From Apostichopus japonicus (taxonomy: Eukaryota; Echinodermata; Holothuroidea; Aspidochirotida; Stichopodidae): a stretch of 64,000 nucleotides of DNA. The notes under the pieces were generated by a model. It worked only from the letters and a program-made list of their open reading frames with translations. It did no database searches and was not told the origin of the DNA. The DNA lies in NCBI RefSeq assembly GCF_037975245.1, contig NC_092566.1:10507501-10571500 (forward strand), written 5' to 3'. The translations under genes were made by a program, and so were the position numbers. Each line of letters opens with the position of its first letter. The stretch's first letter is position 1. Below are positions 12,015 through 23,999 of the stretch, one piece after another.

Positions 12015-12340
12015 TTAATTTCTCAACCAGACATTTTGCAGAGCAACTTTAATTTCCTTTACCCGGTTTGCCAATTTTTGTCCAGGGTGTACAGGAATGT
12101 TATAAATCTCCGTTTGAAGATAAATAAAAAAATTCTCTAGCTGTGGGGGGTAGTCGAGGTTGAATATGTAGTAAAATTTAAACAAGACATCTGTCTTGAA
12201 GTGGGAATGGCTCTCCTATCCACTATAATGAAAAACTGTTGGAGTTCATGTGCATTTCCAATTCCAAGCAGGTAAGGCTGTCGTCGAATGATTCCCTCTG
12301 CTGAAGCCTTGTTAGTATAGTCTTCTACACTGGTCCCAAT
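12015..12340 (-). pseudogene. Accessory gene of the CACTA-like element, last exon (exon 7)
   Basis: The acceptor TTTACATACAG precedes 12340. The exon opens in the frame carried from exon 6 and contains the block QPYLLGIG followed by IIVDRRAIPTS. A run FKFYYIFNLDYP then continues in a neighbouring frame to a TAA at 12015-12017. Both halves fit one ancestral domain (a QPfLL-G-G...ADVLFKahYVF pattern in SAMD3-like proteins of fish, cnidarians and echinoderms, recalled from the family). A 1-base frameshift near 12190-12200 is therefore the simplest reading. It could be a true lesion or a sequencing error. Confidence 0.6.
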
Positions 12341-13502
12341 CTGTATGTAAAACAGAAAGACGAATTTATGAAATGAACCTTCCTTTTTCATTCCACCCCC
12401 TTATAAAGGCATTTCCCAGCACTATTTGTATCACCAATCCATGAATGATTCAAGCTTGTCCATTGTTGTAGCAAACTGGACATATAGTGAGCGGCATATT
12501 GACATTATGCAATCTTTTTCTCAAATTTGAAGATTCAGCAGATACCCTAGTCTGAACATCTTTAATATTGTAACAAAGACTTAAAGGTGTGCTGTTTTGA
12601 GACCCCAAATTTTGCCAGATATTCAAAATATGGTCACCTTTGGTCAAAATTCTTAAACTGTTTCTATTACCACACTGGAGGAAATCTATCTTTGTGTGTT
12701 CATTCAGAATGCCTGAGAACTATTTCAAAGTAAAGACCTCCAAGAAAGTACTTTTTGAAAACTTTCAGCAATTATAGCTCATGCTATAATTTGGGCCTAT
12801 AAAGACTACCTTTAAGGTCTGTGAACGGTTTCTACATGTAATTTAGACTTTTGCTTACATGCCCAAATATATTTCACTTTGAGCAGAAGATGCAACTTTG
12901 AAAATCAAGTCACACTTCTTGGTTACTTGACGAAGGCAGAAATGATCTATGCAGTCAAGCCTGAAATTGGCGTGTGTGTATGGGTGTGTGTGGCTGAATG
13001 TGACACTCTAGCTTGTAAACACGATATCTCAAGTCAGGTAAATACAGCAGATCTTATATGTGCCAAGTGGATTACTCATAATAAGTTTTAATCATATTGT
13101 TCAAATTTCCTATCGAGTCAACATAAATAGAAAAGTGAAAATCTCAAAAATCATTACTCTAGAACCTGAACACCAAGAAAGGTCATACATTCTCCTTAGA
13201 TTGGCATAATAATGTGTAAACGTTTTGGAGCAGGTGAACGGCCATGGACAGCCTGCAGAGGTTAAACCTCCGAAATCCTATCATTTTCACTGAAGAATTG
13301 TCAAACTTATTGGCAAGGAATCACTGAGTCATTTGAATTCCTGGTTCAATAACAAGTATTTTCTTCATCAACCAATTAAAACTGACAGAGGCCACACTGC
13401 GCATGAATGACACTACTGTTATGAAGTTACTGCAGCAATGCTTTGACAAGTTAACTTTCTTATCCATGCAGCCATCTCTAGTTTAAAGAAATATTAACTT
13501 AC

Positions 13503-13621
13503 TGGCTGGTTATCAAGAAAAAACTGGATGACTTCTTCTCTGCTGCACTTCCCTTTCTTTCTTGTGTTAAAAGAGGGAAGCAGATGAATGAGGCCACGCA
13601 GTCCATACAAGGCAGAGAGCT
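13503..13621 (-). pseudogene. Accessory gene of the CACTA-like element, exon 6
   Basis: The acceptor TTACTTTTAG and donor GTAAGT bound 119 bases. In the frame inherited from exon 5 it reads ELSALYGLRGLIHLLPS and ends at phase 0 before exon 7. The matching phases on both sides are the main evidence; the leucine-rich ALxxLxxLLP pattern recurs in this family. Confidence 0.6.
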
Positions 13622-14408
13622 CTAAAAGTAAGAAAGCAAATTTTGAGATGTAATTAATCTGATCATCTTTTTCAAGTTGAGTCCTTGTGGCGTGACACAC
13701 TTTCTAGATTGTATAATTGCTTTGTTTTTTCGCCAGTTGAAAAAAAAAAAATTACGGCTATTTGAACACCTCCTTACTTCCTTTTATTTCATTGACTCAT
13801 TTATGAGTCAAACATACTGCAGTTTCAGTCTTAGTTGATGTTTAATAACCACAAGGAAACTGGTGGTGAAAGAATAACATTGAAGCTAGCTTATGCTTAT
13901 TATGGCCTTTTTGAAGAAGTTAATTCAGGTTGCACAATATCTTGTGAGCACTATACCAAAAGAACTTTTTAGGGTCTGAACGTTGTTAATCTCAAGTGTC
14001 TTTTGAAGTTCAAAACTGCAGAGCTACATCAAATTTGCTTTGAGGAATATATTAGCCATTTTTAGGAGATTCATATAATAAAGTTTATACTGCCTGGTTT
14101 CAACATTGTTGAATCAAATGATATTTGAAAATACCAACAATGATAGGGTAATGAAACACACCTTTATGAGATATGCTTGATAACTTTCTGGATTTACGAG
14201 GATTTTTCTTTTTCCATTTTGACTCCCTCCAAACATATAAGGTGCTTTAAAAGGGGATCATATGTGATATCTATGAAATCATGAATTGACGCTAGTTGAG
14301 TTATCGTGCTTAAAGAGTTTTCAGTATGATATCTCAATCAGACATAATATACATTACAGCCCTTTTAAGAACAGTACACATGGACTCATAAACAGAAATG
14401 ATGCTAAC

Positions 14409-14571
14409 CCTCTGATTTGGACGTTGCTTGGTACTCATCCTTGAGGTCCACAAGAGTAGGATTTTTACTGCTGCTGATATATGCAAGTACTTTTGATGCG
14501 TGTTGTCCCCACTTCAGAAGGAAGTTATGACCAATGTCAGTCCCAAACATTTGCTCAAAATCTTGTGTTAT
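14409..14571 (-). pseudogene. Accessory gene of the CACTA-like element, exon 5
   Basis: The acceptor CATTTTAACAG leads into ITQDFEQMFG...FLLKWGQ, a DF..lFg...fl.kW pattern typical of the SAMD3-like family. It starts at phase 0 and ends at phase 1. The donor GTTAGC is weak but continuity with exon 6 (GAG codon across the junction) supports it. Confidence 0.6.
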
Positions 14572-15212
14572 CTGTTAAAATGGAGAAAGAGAGTAAGAAA
14601 AACAAAAGAAATGTAACAACATATGTGATGTGTCACTTGTCCATTGTCAACCAAAGATTGCATATCGGTATATATTTTCTTTCTCCTGCATTGCCCGAGG
14701 CTATCAAATTAGTCTCTAGAAAAATAGTGATCTTTGTAAGCTTTTATCGATTAAGTTAGACTTATAAAAATTATTAACTACCCTTTAAAGCTTAAAAGGA
14801 AGAACAATCAAAACTTTGGTTCACATTATTGGCCACCAGTGAAAAGTGAAGTCTATACCCTGGATGTTAGAATGACATATTTGTTCATTATCGTCAAGAT
14901 TTCTTTGAACGGTAAAAGGTAGTTTGTACATGCCCCAAATTACAGCAAGCTTAAATTGCTAGAATTTTTCAAAAAGTACTTTCCTTAGGTTATTTTGCCT
15001 CCAAATTGTTCTACGGTACTCGAAATGAACACTGATAAAATAGTTCAAGAACTTTGACTAAAGGTGACCATATTGAAATCTCTGATATATTTCGGGCCAA
15101 CACAGCATACCTTTTAAACAAAGCCGGAAATATATAATTTTTTTATAATTTCATTAGCTGTTTTGATATTCTGCATTCCCAAGAATTGACCTGATGAAAA
15201 AGTTGTACTCAC

Positions 15213-15565
15213 TAGCTCTGGGATCTCAATATACTGTGGATACTCTTTCAATATTTCGGTTACACTTGGTCCGTCTTGCTTTATCCAGCTCATTCTGTTC
15301 CCTGTAGATTTCTTCATTGCAGAAAGAATTGCATCTTTGCTTTCAACCGGGGCGCTGCGACAAAAAGTTGATAATCTCTTTCTTCGTCCTCTTCAACAGT
15401 TGGCAGATCTGCTATACGTAAACCTATCTGCTTGTCTGTGGATTGGTCGATTTTGGTTTTACAACGTGGTCTTTGTTTGTCATCAGTTGAAAGATGTCGT
15501 CTAATGTTCTTCAAACGGCTCTGAATATAGCCACTTTGACCTCCTTCTGCAGTAAAGAAATGCTC
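15213..15565 (-). pseudogene. Accessory gene of the CACTA-like element, exon 4, frameshifted
   Basis: The acceptor GACATTTCAG allows phase-0 entry into GYIQSRLKNIRR, the most recognisable block. The frame runs to a stop at 15314. The following block (MKKSTGNRMSWIKQDGPSV..., ending ILKEYPQYIEIPEL at donor GTGAGT) lies in another frame that overlaps it. The two blocks are normally adjacent in one domain, so a single-base frameshift around 15345-15360 is inferred. Confidence 0.6.
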
Positions 15566-16537
15566 CTGAAATGTCAATATTTGAATAAAATATACTGAAT
15601 TTTTTTAAATCAAGGTTATTAATCAAACATGCATACAGCTTAGACATCTTCAAATTCAACATTTTGTTGTCACAAAACAGTATATTGATAACATAGTCTT
15701 AGTGTTGAACTTATTTTAGAACAACATACCTTAATTGCTAATATATATGTTTCTTTTTCTGCTAAAGAGTTTCTAGTTAAGTCAAGAAAGAATTTTAGGA
15801 ACTCTCCTGGCATGATGTTTTGTATATTTACTGTGGAATAACTAAATCTTAACAAGCATGCATCTACCCTAACAGGCACTTTAAAAACATCTACTGGTAA
15901 AATTTTATATTATACTAAGATCAACAAAACCATGGAAAAGCAAAAATCATGAAAAGGGAAAATTTGGTCTACAATATTATTGTGCATTTTTGAGATATTA
16001 TAAATGAAATAGGCAATATTCTTGATGTTGCGATTAAATTAAAGTTTGCAACATTTACCAGATAATCTTTAACTCAATGTAATACCTGCTTATGTTTTCA
16101 TACTTGGAACTCTGTTGACCTCAAATGACCTTTGATCTCTATGAACAATAACAAGGATCTTGTACTTTTCAAGGGTAACCATTATCTCAACTATTAAGTA
16201 AAAGTGAACTTTTACTTTTTTAAATATGTTTACTTGTTTTCTAAAGCCTTTGACCTTTGTTGTCCTCAAATGACCTTAACCTCCATGAAAATCAATCTAG
16301 GGGTTATTTACTACCACAAGCTACCTCACTTGCTAGTACCTACATAACAAGTTGGGATTTCAAGCAAGGTTTACCTCTTGAAATATCCTGTTCACAAGCC
16401 AATGAATTACACACACTCATGGGTGCACACACACACATGCCATCATCTGCAAAGAATTGAGGTACAAAGATTTGCATAATCTCCTGTTTGAAAAAAAGTA
16501 CACTAAACACATACAAATTTATTTAAATATTGCTTAC

Positions 16538-16628
16538 AAATCCAGTCTTTCCACTTTCATCCTGAAGTAAAGGAAACACCTCTATGATGCTCTTTGCTGC
16601 CGAGGTTTTTTCTTTCAGTGATGGATAG
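16538..16628 (-). pseudogene. Accessory gene of the CACTA-like element, exon 3
   Basis: A 91-base exon too short for ordinary ORF listing. Acceptor CAAAG and donor GTAAGC enclose a frame reading PSLKEKTSAAKSIIEVFPLL then DESGKTGF. It completes a split codon from exon 2 and ends at phase 0. The AkxIielFPxL...tGf pattern is characteristic of SAMD3-like transposon-linked proteins. Confidence 0.65.
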
Positions 16629-17369
16629 CTTTGAAAAAACAAAACACTGTAGATAACACAAAATGACAAGTTGATTTACTTTACCTTCGACATGATCGAA
16701 AGTATTTTACAATTCATGGCAGTCAATTACTTTCATCTCTCCAGGTAGTGTCCCCTGGTACCTGGAACATTTTTACACATGACTGGAAGATGCATAAATG
16801 TTGAGTGAACACAAATATAATACATTGTAACAATATAATATTTATTGGCTTTATATCTTCTTAACATGTAGGCAAATAAATGTTCCAAATTGCAAACAAA
16901 CACTCTAATATATATGCTTGCCACTTGCAATAGCTATAACCAGTTACTGACATAGTACTGCATATATGTTTTCAACACACTGTAAGCTACTTCTGAAATC
17001 AGCCAGCTACATACTTCAAGTAATATGAATGACTTCAGGATTAACTTTGAGCCAATTCTTAGCTAACCCTACTGGATGAAAAGAGTCCTAAACACAGGTT
17101 TAAGGAATTGGAAAGTGAAGAAATCAAGGTGCCTCAATGAGTTGATGACAAATATATGATCCACATAAACTGTTCACTCATTCATTATTACCAACTTAAA
17201 CAAGTATCAGCTGTATAAACAACAATCTTTTAGTAGGACAAGGTTGTGTGGAATTGTTGACTTAGGTCTAGTGTTTCCATAAAACGTCTTGGAATTACAT
17301 TTCTGGCATAAGTTCTTTATCTGTTTTTGGAAGTGATTAGATTTACTTAAGCAGCTTTTATTTACTTAC

Positions 17370-17512
17370 TATCCATGTTGCTTTACAAGTTCTGCACAGA
17401 GGATGTTAATTAGTGATATCCTAGTTTGGGGTGTCAGTGCCTTCCTGATGTTGTACTCCTCTACTATGTCTTTTCCCTTTGGGTGGCATTCCAGTACTGC
17501 TTTCAAGTCAAG
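17370..17512 (-). pseudogene. Accessory gene of the CACTA-like element, exon 2
   Basis: The acceptor CCTTCAACAG leads into LDLKAVLECHPKGKDIVEEY, then LTPQTRISLINILCAELVKQ, ending at donor GTAAGT with a split codon. The Lt...R..Lvnil...li..hG segment is a conserved block of the family. Phase 0 in, phase 2 out. Confidence 0.65.
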
Positions 17513-17796
17513 CTGTTGAAGGGTAGAATAACAAGAGAGAAATGATACCAAGTTTTACATTAGTAATAATTTTTACATTCATTTGCATCAATAATAGCTC
17601 CCCCCCCCCCTCTCAAAAAGAGAAGAAGTGGAAATTATATTTACTTATATGGTTCAAATGGGGAGGGGGTGGGTGGAACAGAATTGATTAAAATAAAATA
17701 TGCCACTTTTTATGACAAATTAATGTACAGTATAACTCTTCAAGAACATACTTCAATATCACCGTAATCGTAAGCTATATATAACCTCCTACTCAC

Positions 17797-18170
17797 CTTT
17801 TTTGAGAGCTCATGTACATCCACAGTAGAAGAACTTTGAAGATGATGATGGGGAGATGGTGATTCTTCATGAGGATTCTCTAATGTGTCTTCTACAGTAG
17901 ATACTTTCAACTCCACGACCTCCTCCATCACTTCCACAAAATCTTCGTCATCTTCTTCTAAGTTAACAAACAATCCATCTTTCTCCACTTTGGCTTGGAT
18001 TCTAAACTCTTTGTTTTTGTTAAGCTTAAACTTTCCTTGACTTTTTTCAAGTAGAGAACAGTAACTAATTCCAATGTCTTCCGATCTCATCAATTTAACT
18101 TTCTTTTGGGAGCCTTCCTCCAGAGTTACATATAGTTTGCGTTTCTCCATAGTCTTTGACTAGTCTATAG
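17797..18170 (-). pseudogene. Accessory gene of the CACTA-like element, first coding exon (SAMD3-like)
   Basis: A strong acceptor (GAGTTTTTCTTCCAG) ends just before 18170, so this exon carries about 20 bases of 5' UTR. ATG is at 18150-18148. The N-terminus (MEKRKLYVTLEEG...) and the block FRIQAKVEKDGLFVNLEEDD resemble a PB1/ubiquitin-like N-terminal module. An acidic stretch and Ser/His-rich linker precede the donor GTGAGT (phase 0). The function of this partner gene is not established; I infer it assists transposition because it travels with the transposase. At least one upstream untranslated exon must exist. Confidence 0.55.
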
Positions 18171-18320
18171 CTGGAAGAAAAACTCTACAATCAACTGAGT
18201 GATTTCTTCCTTTGATAATACGTTTCTTTTATATGCTTCGCATATTAAAAGCATTAAGTTAACTCTTCCCTCAACTTTTATTTCAAATGTCTCCTTTTTC
18301 GTTTTCCTTGGGACAGGCAT
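18165..18320 (-). CDS. Possible small ORF, 51 residues
   Basis: ATG at 18320 to TAG at 18165-18167. It is basic at the start (MPVPRKTKKE) and then amphipathic. It lies between the two transposon genes and overlaps the acceptor of the accessory gene's first coding exon, so it may be intronic chance. I do not recognise it. Confidence 0.2.
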   Translation of the reverse strand: MPVPRKTKKETFEIKVEGRVNLMLLICEAYKRNVLSKEEITQLIVEFFFQL

Positions 18321-18453
18321 TCTTCAACTTTAAAAACCACAAAATAAAAATATATTGTAAGATCAAAACATCAATTTAAAATAAATTGCTGTTGACGCAG
18401 ACTTTTTGTGGATTGTGAGCATAAATTTGCAAACATTTGACCCAGTGACTTTT

Positions 18454-20988
18454 TCAAAGAATTTCATGCCTAAGAATTACATAGTGTTTCTCATGTTGAC
18501 CAATCACATTAAGATGAAGTGGGTGATAATCTGCAAGATTTTCTACAGCAGTGCAGAAGCAGTTTTCAGTTCTTTGAACAGCATAAGCGTGCAAATGTTC
18601 CTCAAAATATTTCACTTCCCACTTCTCCCCATAAAAGTAAACCTGATTTTCAATTAATATAATATATCGAATCATGCAAACTTCAGGGGACTCATTTACA
18701 ATTGATGGCAGTGATCACTACCATGCAAGTTCGATAAGTAGTGCCAAAATATGTTACCATATCAGCAATATGAACAACATCATGTAATGAAAGTCCAATT
18801 ATGTCTTCTAATAAAGAAGCCGAGTCTTCCAAGTCACTAATCACAGTTGGAGTTACATCTGGTACATTTAGCCTTTGCGTGTTTTCAATTGATCCTAAAA
18901 ACCATTTTCCACAATGACTTAGCTGATGCCTTTTAGCAACAGTTTTGCAGATGTCTTTAAAGCAGCACACCACACCTGCAAGTCTCTTTGCATAATTATG
19001 CCTAGCCTCAAACCGCATACACCATGATTGAACAAGGGGGCCAATTTGAAGCATCAAGAATGGATAGTGAACTAGAAAGTGGTGTTTGGGGATCAAGTTA
19101 ATATCAGGGAAAAGTTCTTTAAAATGACAGTGATGATCTTCAATCAGAGTTCTCAAGTATATGCATTGACCCTTTGTTACTTTGTTTGCAAACACAATGT
19201 CTGAAATTTGCCTCAATTTTAGAAACAATTCCCAGTGTTTTTCACCAACAGGGATGAAATCCCCAATTAAGAGTGGTAAAACTCTCATAAGACACCACAT
19301 TTGTGCAGCTCTCTGTTTTAAGCTATGATCCTTGCTTTTTAGTGTATGCTGCATTATTAGACTTGGTTTATTTGATTTATCAGGAAATCCATAGCTATGA
19401 ACTGATATTCTAGAATTTAGTGTGTCTAGAGAAAAAAGTTTAGATTCATATATCAAGATTTGCAAGACAAGTTTGACTTCCATAGGGGCAATACCTTCTA
19501 ATATATCATGCATCACATCTGGACAATAATTTGAAGTCACATTGAAATAGCGTGATGTGTTCAATATACTTGATCTTTTCACTCCACTTTCAGTGTAAGT
19601 GCCTGGATTCCTGAAGGCTTCATTTACATGAATATCATGATTTTCTTTTGACCGGAGTTCAAAACATGAATCTACAAATTTAGACTGAAAATCAACCTTT
19701 GAACCTGTACATATTTTACAGGGTTTATTTGCAGAGAAACTTTCTACAAATCCAAACAATGAGTTTCCCCCTAAGTTATCAGCTGACACCATTGCTAGGC
19801 TTCCTTTTATATTAATATCTTGTTCTCCATTAAGTTCTATGAAGACTCCCTCATCAGATTCAAGTTGATATAGATGCTCCATAAATGGTGCCAATATCTG
19901 ATCATAACCATATTTTTTCAAATCTAAACAATGACACAAAGCTAACAAATGGATATTATCTAATGAAGAATTAAACTTGGAATTTAGGTTTCTAAGAGTG
20001 AAATAAAATGCTCCAAGCTTGTGGAGACCTGTTTTACTTCCAAGTGGGTTCACAACCTCTAATTCGTCAAAAAACAAATTGATCTGTATTGCATCCTTTT
20101 CATTAGCAAATAAAGGATGGGTCTTGAATTTCTCACCATCACAGAAATCTCTCATGAAGCCATCCTGAGAAGTATGCCCATTTTAAATTTTTGATTGTAC
20201 TAATTCACTATGCAGTAACATTTTCAGTGTTTCCAAAAGGGAAATGTATTGAAAAGTTTCCCTTACAGCTACTTGTCTTGTCTGTCCAGTTTTTGAATCA
20301 GTTACAGAGTCATATCGATGTCCTAGCAATACTGTTTGTGGTTGTACGACATTGAACTGCTCATTAATATACTTCTCTTGTTTGTATCTGGTGTTTAGAC
20401 AAGAAAAGATGTTTTGGGACTGTTCAAATTTAGACAACAGTGATTGTGTGCCCTCTGAATTAGGAGGAATGCCATTTTCATCTAAGCATGTACTTGTTTC
20501 ATGTTTAAGCCGACTAATTACATCTGAAAATAAATTTGTTGTTCCCTCTACAACTCTTTGCAAAGAAGCATAGGTCATGTTAGTGTCTCCTAATAAATTA
20601 AGAATAAACACTGCAGCATGCTTTGTCAGTGATTCCCTGAGAAACATTCAGAATATTCTGATTCAAAGCCACTGGCACTATCAGTAGGCAAATTTTCCCT
20701 TTCTTCTGCCACAACAGTTCTATAAGGGTCTTCACAGTTTTGATCATTTAACTCAGTGACCAGATTTGGTGTAAGGCCATTAACAATATCTGCATGTTCT
20801 TTTAGGAGATGTTTTCTGAATGAGTTAAATGACTGGAAAGTTCTTGGGCAACCGTCTTGCTTACAAGACAATTGAACCCCTTTAACATCATATAGTGCAT
20901 GTGCCCTTCGAAAATGGGAGAAGAATGTAGCAATACTTCCAGGTATAATTAGGTGGCATTTAAAGCAGTAGAAACGAGGAGCCATCAT
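18454..20988 (-). pseudogene. CACTA/EnSpm-like transposase, interrupted by two frameshifts and one stop
   Basis: This is the transposase of the surrounding element. From the N-terminus (ATG 20988): two zinc-binding C/H pairs (CFKC...HFRRAH and CKQDGC...HLLKEH, residues about 8-65); a linker; a block with YDSVTDSKTG; then DFCDGEKFKTHPLF, NPLGSKTGLHKLGAFYF, SADNLGGNSLFGFVESF with a CKIC pair; a PDVMHDILEG motif; and HHFLVHYPFL...GPLVQSW..RFEARH, all typical of animal Tnp2-like (EnSpm) transposases. The C-terminal part (FEEHLHAYAV) lies in another frame, 18454-18675. Breaks: a frameshift near 20626-20647, an in-frame TAA at 20183-20185 just before NGHTSQDGF, and a frameshift near 18690-18725. 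Total length (about 840 codons) is normal, so the damage is recent or partly sequencing error. No introns are needed. Confidence 0.8.
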
Positions 20989-23789
20989 TCAACAGGCCCA
21001 TCCTATGTTTTGTGCCACGAGGTGTAGTTCATCTGTAAAACACTCAGTAGACACACAAAATATGTGAATGAATTCAATCTTTACCATGCTCCTGCGTAGC
21101 TAATTTGTCTACCAAATACCATCTGAAAGCAATCAATCACCTGCAAAAGGAGAATAAAGGTTATTATTATTATGACATAATGCACTAAGACTAGTGTTTT
21201 TACACCGGGTATCAAAAATTTGAACTGGCTAAATAGACAGCCATACCTGTGGGTACCTGGGTATTCGGAAATTTCCGAGGCCATGCGTGAAATTTCACTT
21301 TTCCCTCTGTCGCAAAATGACGATAATCTACTGTAATGTGCTAAACACACAGGAGCGAGACAGGCCTGGAGATTCGTCATTTTGAGGGCAATGCTATTTA
21401 AACTTAAAGGATTGACATGTCTACCTTGTATGAAAGAGCTTAAAAAGACAAACAGAATAGTGAAGAAACTACCATGATAGCATTCTCTGTTAAGGAGATA
21501 TCACACTTTGAAGTTTTCACAATTTCTTTGCAAAAGACTAACTGTGAGGGTGTGATGTCACATCCTCACTTCCTTAACATGCGTCAATATATTTCATTAA
21601 AAAATAATTACATTTTTTTCACAAATCTAAAAAATATATAATCAAACATTCTTCAGATGTTAAATCTCAAATACTTCCCTTGACACATATGAGATCTTCT
21701 GACGTATCTTTTGGTTGTAGGTCATAACATCTTTCAAAATATTTTAATAAAATAACAAAGACTTTTCAGGAATGTGAGGATATGACGTCACAGCTAGTCT
21801 GATTTCAACAGTTTCTACACAATCAGATAGAACTATAAAACTTGAATATCTCCTTACAGAAAAGATATTGGAATAATTTCTTTTATTGTCCTCTCTCATA
21901 TAAGATAAACATTTGTGACACCTGAACTATTCCTTTAAAAAAGTAAAAATGCAAATATTTATTCAGGGCACAAAGGCTAAAATGCAAGGCACCAAGGCTA
22001 AAAATTTATTTCGCACAAAAGATTTTATCCAAATTTCCAAAATATGACATCCTACCAAGTAACCGTATATTTATGTCAATAACGGATGGCCTAACCACCT
22101 CGATGTGTGTGAAATTAATGTGACCTGTTAATGGCCTAAATAAGCCAACAATAGTTACTAAATATATCCATCTGAAAAAGTATCTCAGACAAATCATCCA
22201 TCTTCAATCTTTATCAAATTATAAATTTTAATCACCTATTTCTTGTTCCAACATTATTTGTACTTAGGCCTATGTTCAGTTTTATTCCGTTAATGAACAA
22301 ATAAAAAATGTTACGTACTTTATGTTTAACATCCTTTTTCGTTACCTATTTTAACTCCATTCAAGTTCAATTAGAAAACATAACTCTTAGGCCAATCAAA
22401 CTGAACAGCAATGGCATTTTCATGACTTTTCAAGAACTGATTTAGAACGTTACCAGATTGATGTAAAGAAATCATAACAACTAAAAACTACTCCTACATT
22501 GTTTTTAAACATGACATATTTCCATATACTTGTGCATTATTAATTTAAGCGGGAAAAAAGTTTTTCGAGGCCTGTTCTCACTGTTACAACCTAACGTTAG
22601 GCCTAACATACATCAATTCTAGAAGAATCGGACTTGTTTTCCGATGAAATAGCAGCTTGTGAATGCGACGGCTTTGGATTCGAGGCATATTGGCATTTCT
22701 GCCGTAAAACTAACTGTTTATGATTTTTGGAGAGCATTAGGGCAAACATTAAAAGCAATACGGCAGTAGTTTCCCACAATCATACTTTTTTACAAAAAAA
22801 AATACTTCTTTTACATTTTCTAACTAAGAAGACTAGGTTAGGCCTATCCATATTAGGCCTAGGCCTATATCATATTAATACTAGGCCTAGGCCAACAGGC
22901 TACACCATACTTGTTAGGTAGAGCTAAGGATAGGCCTATGTGACTATGTTTTAACTTAATAAGTTAGGGAGCCTTGGCAATTGCTTACACTTTCAATAGG
23001 AATCTTCTACCTATGGCCTAACTGTAACGTTAGGCTACACTTAAAGTTGTAAATTTTAACTTAAGCCCTAACGCTAAGTTAGCCTAACGAGTAACGTAAG
23101 GGCAAGTTAGACTGAAAACATTTCCGAACCATTCCATAAAGGCTTAAGCCATTCTTACAACTTGTAGTTAGTAATATTGCTTTAAAAATATCTTTCCCAT
23201 GTATAAGAACGAACTGGTGTATTTATGGAAGCATATTTATTGCTACTTGCCTGAGCTTAATATTTTATTAACCTGATACCCAAGCTATATGTAGTCTGGG
23301 TCTAGCGTCAGAAGTAACGGTACTATTAACATGTAGGCTAGATACGTAGCGTATGCTATCCTTATCTTAGCCCGATAGGCGTAAACTTTTGACATATACA
23401 AAATCCGCAATATCGCTTTGCATCCGTGCCCGTTTCTTACCACTAGCAATTCTAACATCTACTCGGGCACATTTTCTATTTTTTCAACGTTTTTTTATGT
23501 CTTAAACATGGTGATTAAAGAAATCAAGCCCAACAAGAAACACTTACATCAGCATGTTAGTTACCTCGATCGGGCTGCGCTGTTAGTCGACTGCATGCAG
23601 TATAACGATACGTACGTACGTACGTACGTACGTATAAAGCCGTTGTGACGGCGCGCGTGTATGCGAAATACATTTTATGCTGGAACGTTGGCGTGCAGCT
23701 AGATTGATGACGGACTATGTAATGAGCAATACAGCGCAGGCGCGAGAATGTACAGCCAATCAGATTTTGTTGCAAAGATCATAGCACCC
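20989..23789. other. Non-coding upstream part of the CACTA-like element
   Basis: AT-rich sequence between the transposase start and the right subterminal repeats. It should hold the promoter and any untranslated exons of the minus-strand genes. From 22560 to 23110 it is unusually rich in AGGCCTA and TAACGTTAGG motifs, some palindromic (TAGGCCTAGGCCTA near 22855). At 23606-23634 there is a perfect ACGT tandem tract. Confidence 0.45.
23606..23634. repeat. Self-complementary ACGT microsatellite
   Basis: About seven uninterrupted ACGT units. Each unit is its own reverse complement, so either strand can fold on itself. Located in the transposon's upstream region. Confidence 0.85.
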
Positions 23790-23939
23790 CACGAGAGCTG
23801 TACTTGTCACGACCACTAGAGCACTGGGTCTGGGTGCAATTCATTCAGCACCTTTGGGGTAAATATCTGCTCTTGAAGAGCAAAACGATAACTAGCACTT
23901 CACTAGAGCTCCTAGAACTGCACTCCGATTTTTAGAGTG
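23790..23939 (-). repeat. Right terminal and subterminal repeats of the CACTA-like element
   Basis: It ends in TTTTTAGAGTG and contains AGCACT, GAGCACT, AGCACC and GAGCTC repeats that mirror the left end. The terminal 11 bp are perfect; beyond that the two ends share short motifs rather than a continuous inverted repeat. Confidence 0.65.
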
Positions 23940-23999
23940 TACATGCACATTCCGGTCACACGATGGTGTGACATAATCATTAGAATGAACTAAAACTGT

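Larger units (their letters stand above)
10550..23939 (-). mobile_element. CACTA/EnSpm-like DNA transposon, full-length copy (about 13.4 kb)
   Basis: The ends are perfect 11-bp inverted repeats: CACTCTAAAAA at 10550-10560 and its complement at 23929-23939, each flanked by TA. CAC...GTG termini and subterminal regions packed with short repeats (AAGTGCT/AGCACT, GAGCTC, GTGCA at 10565-10790 and 23790-23930) are hallmarks of the CACTA (EnSpm) superfamily. The element encodes a zinc-finger transposase and a separate SAMD3-like multi-exon gene, both on the minus strand. Cargo and ends agree, so the boundaries are well supported. Both genes carry breaks, so this copy is probably non-autonomous now. 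A 2-bp TA duplication is weak by itself because TA is self-complementary. Confidence 0.8.
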
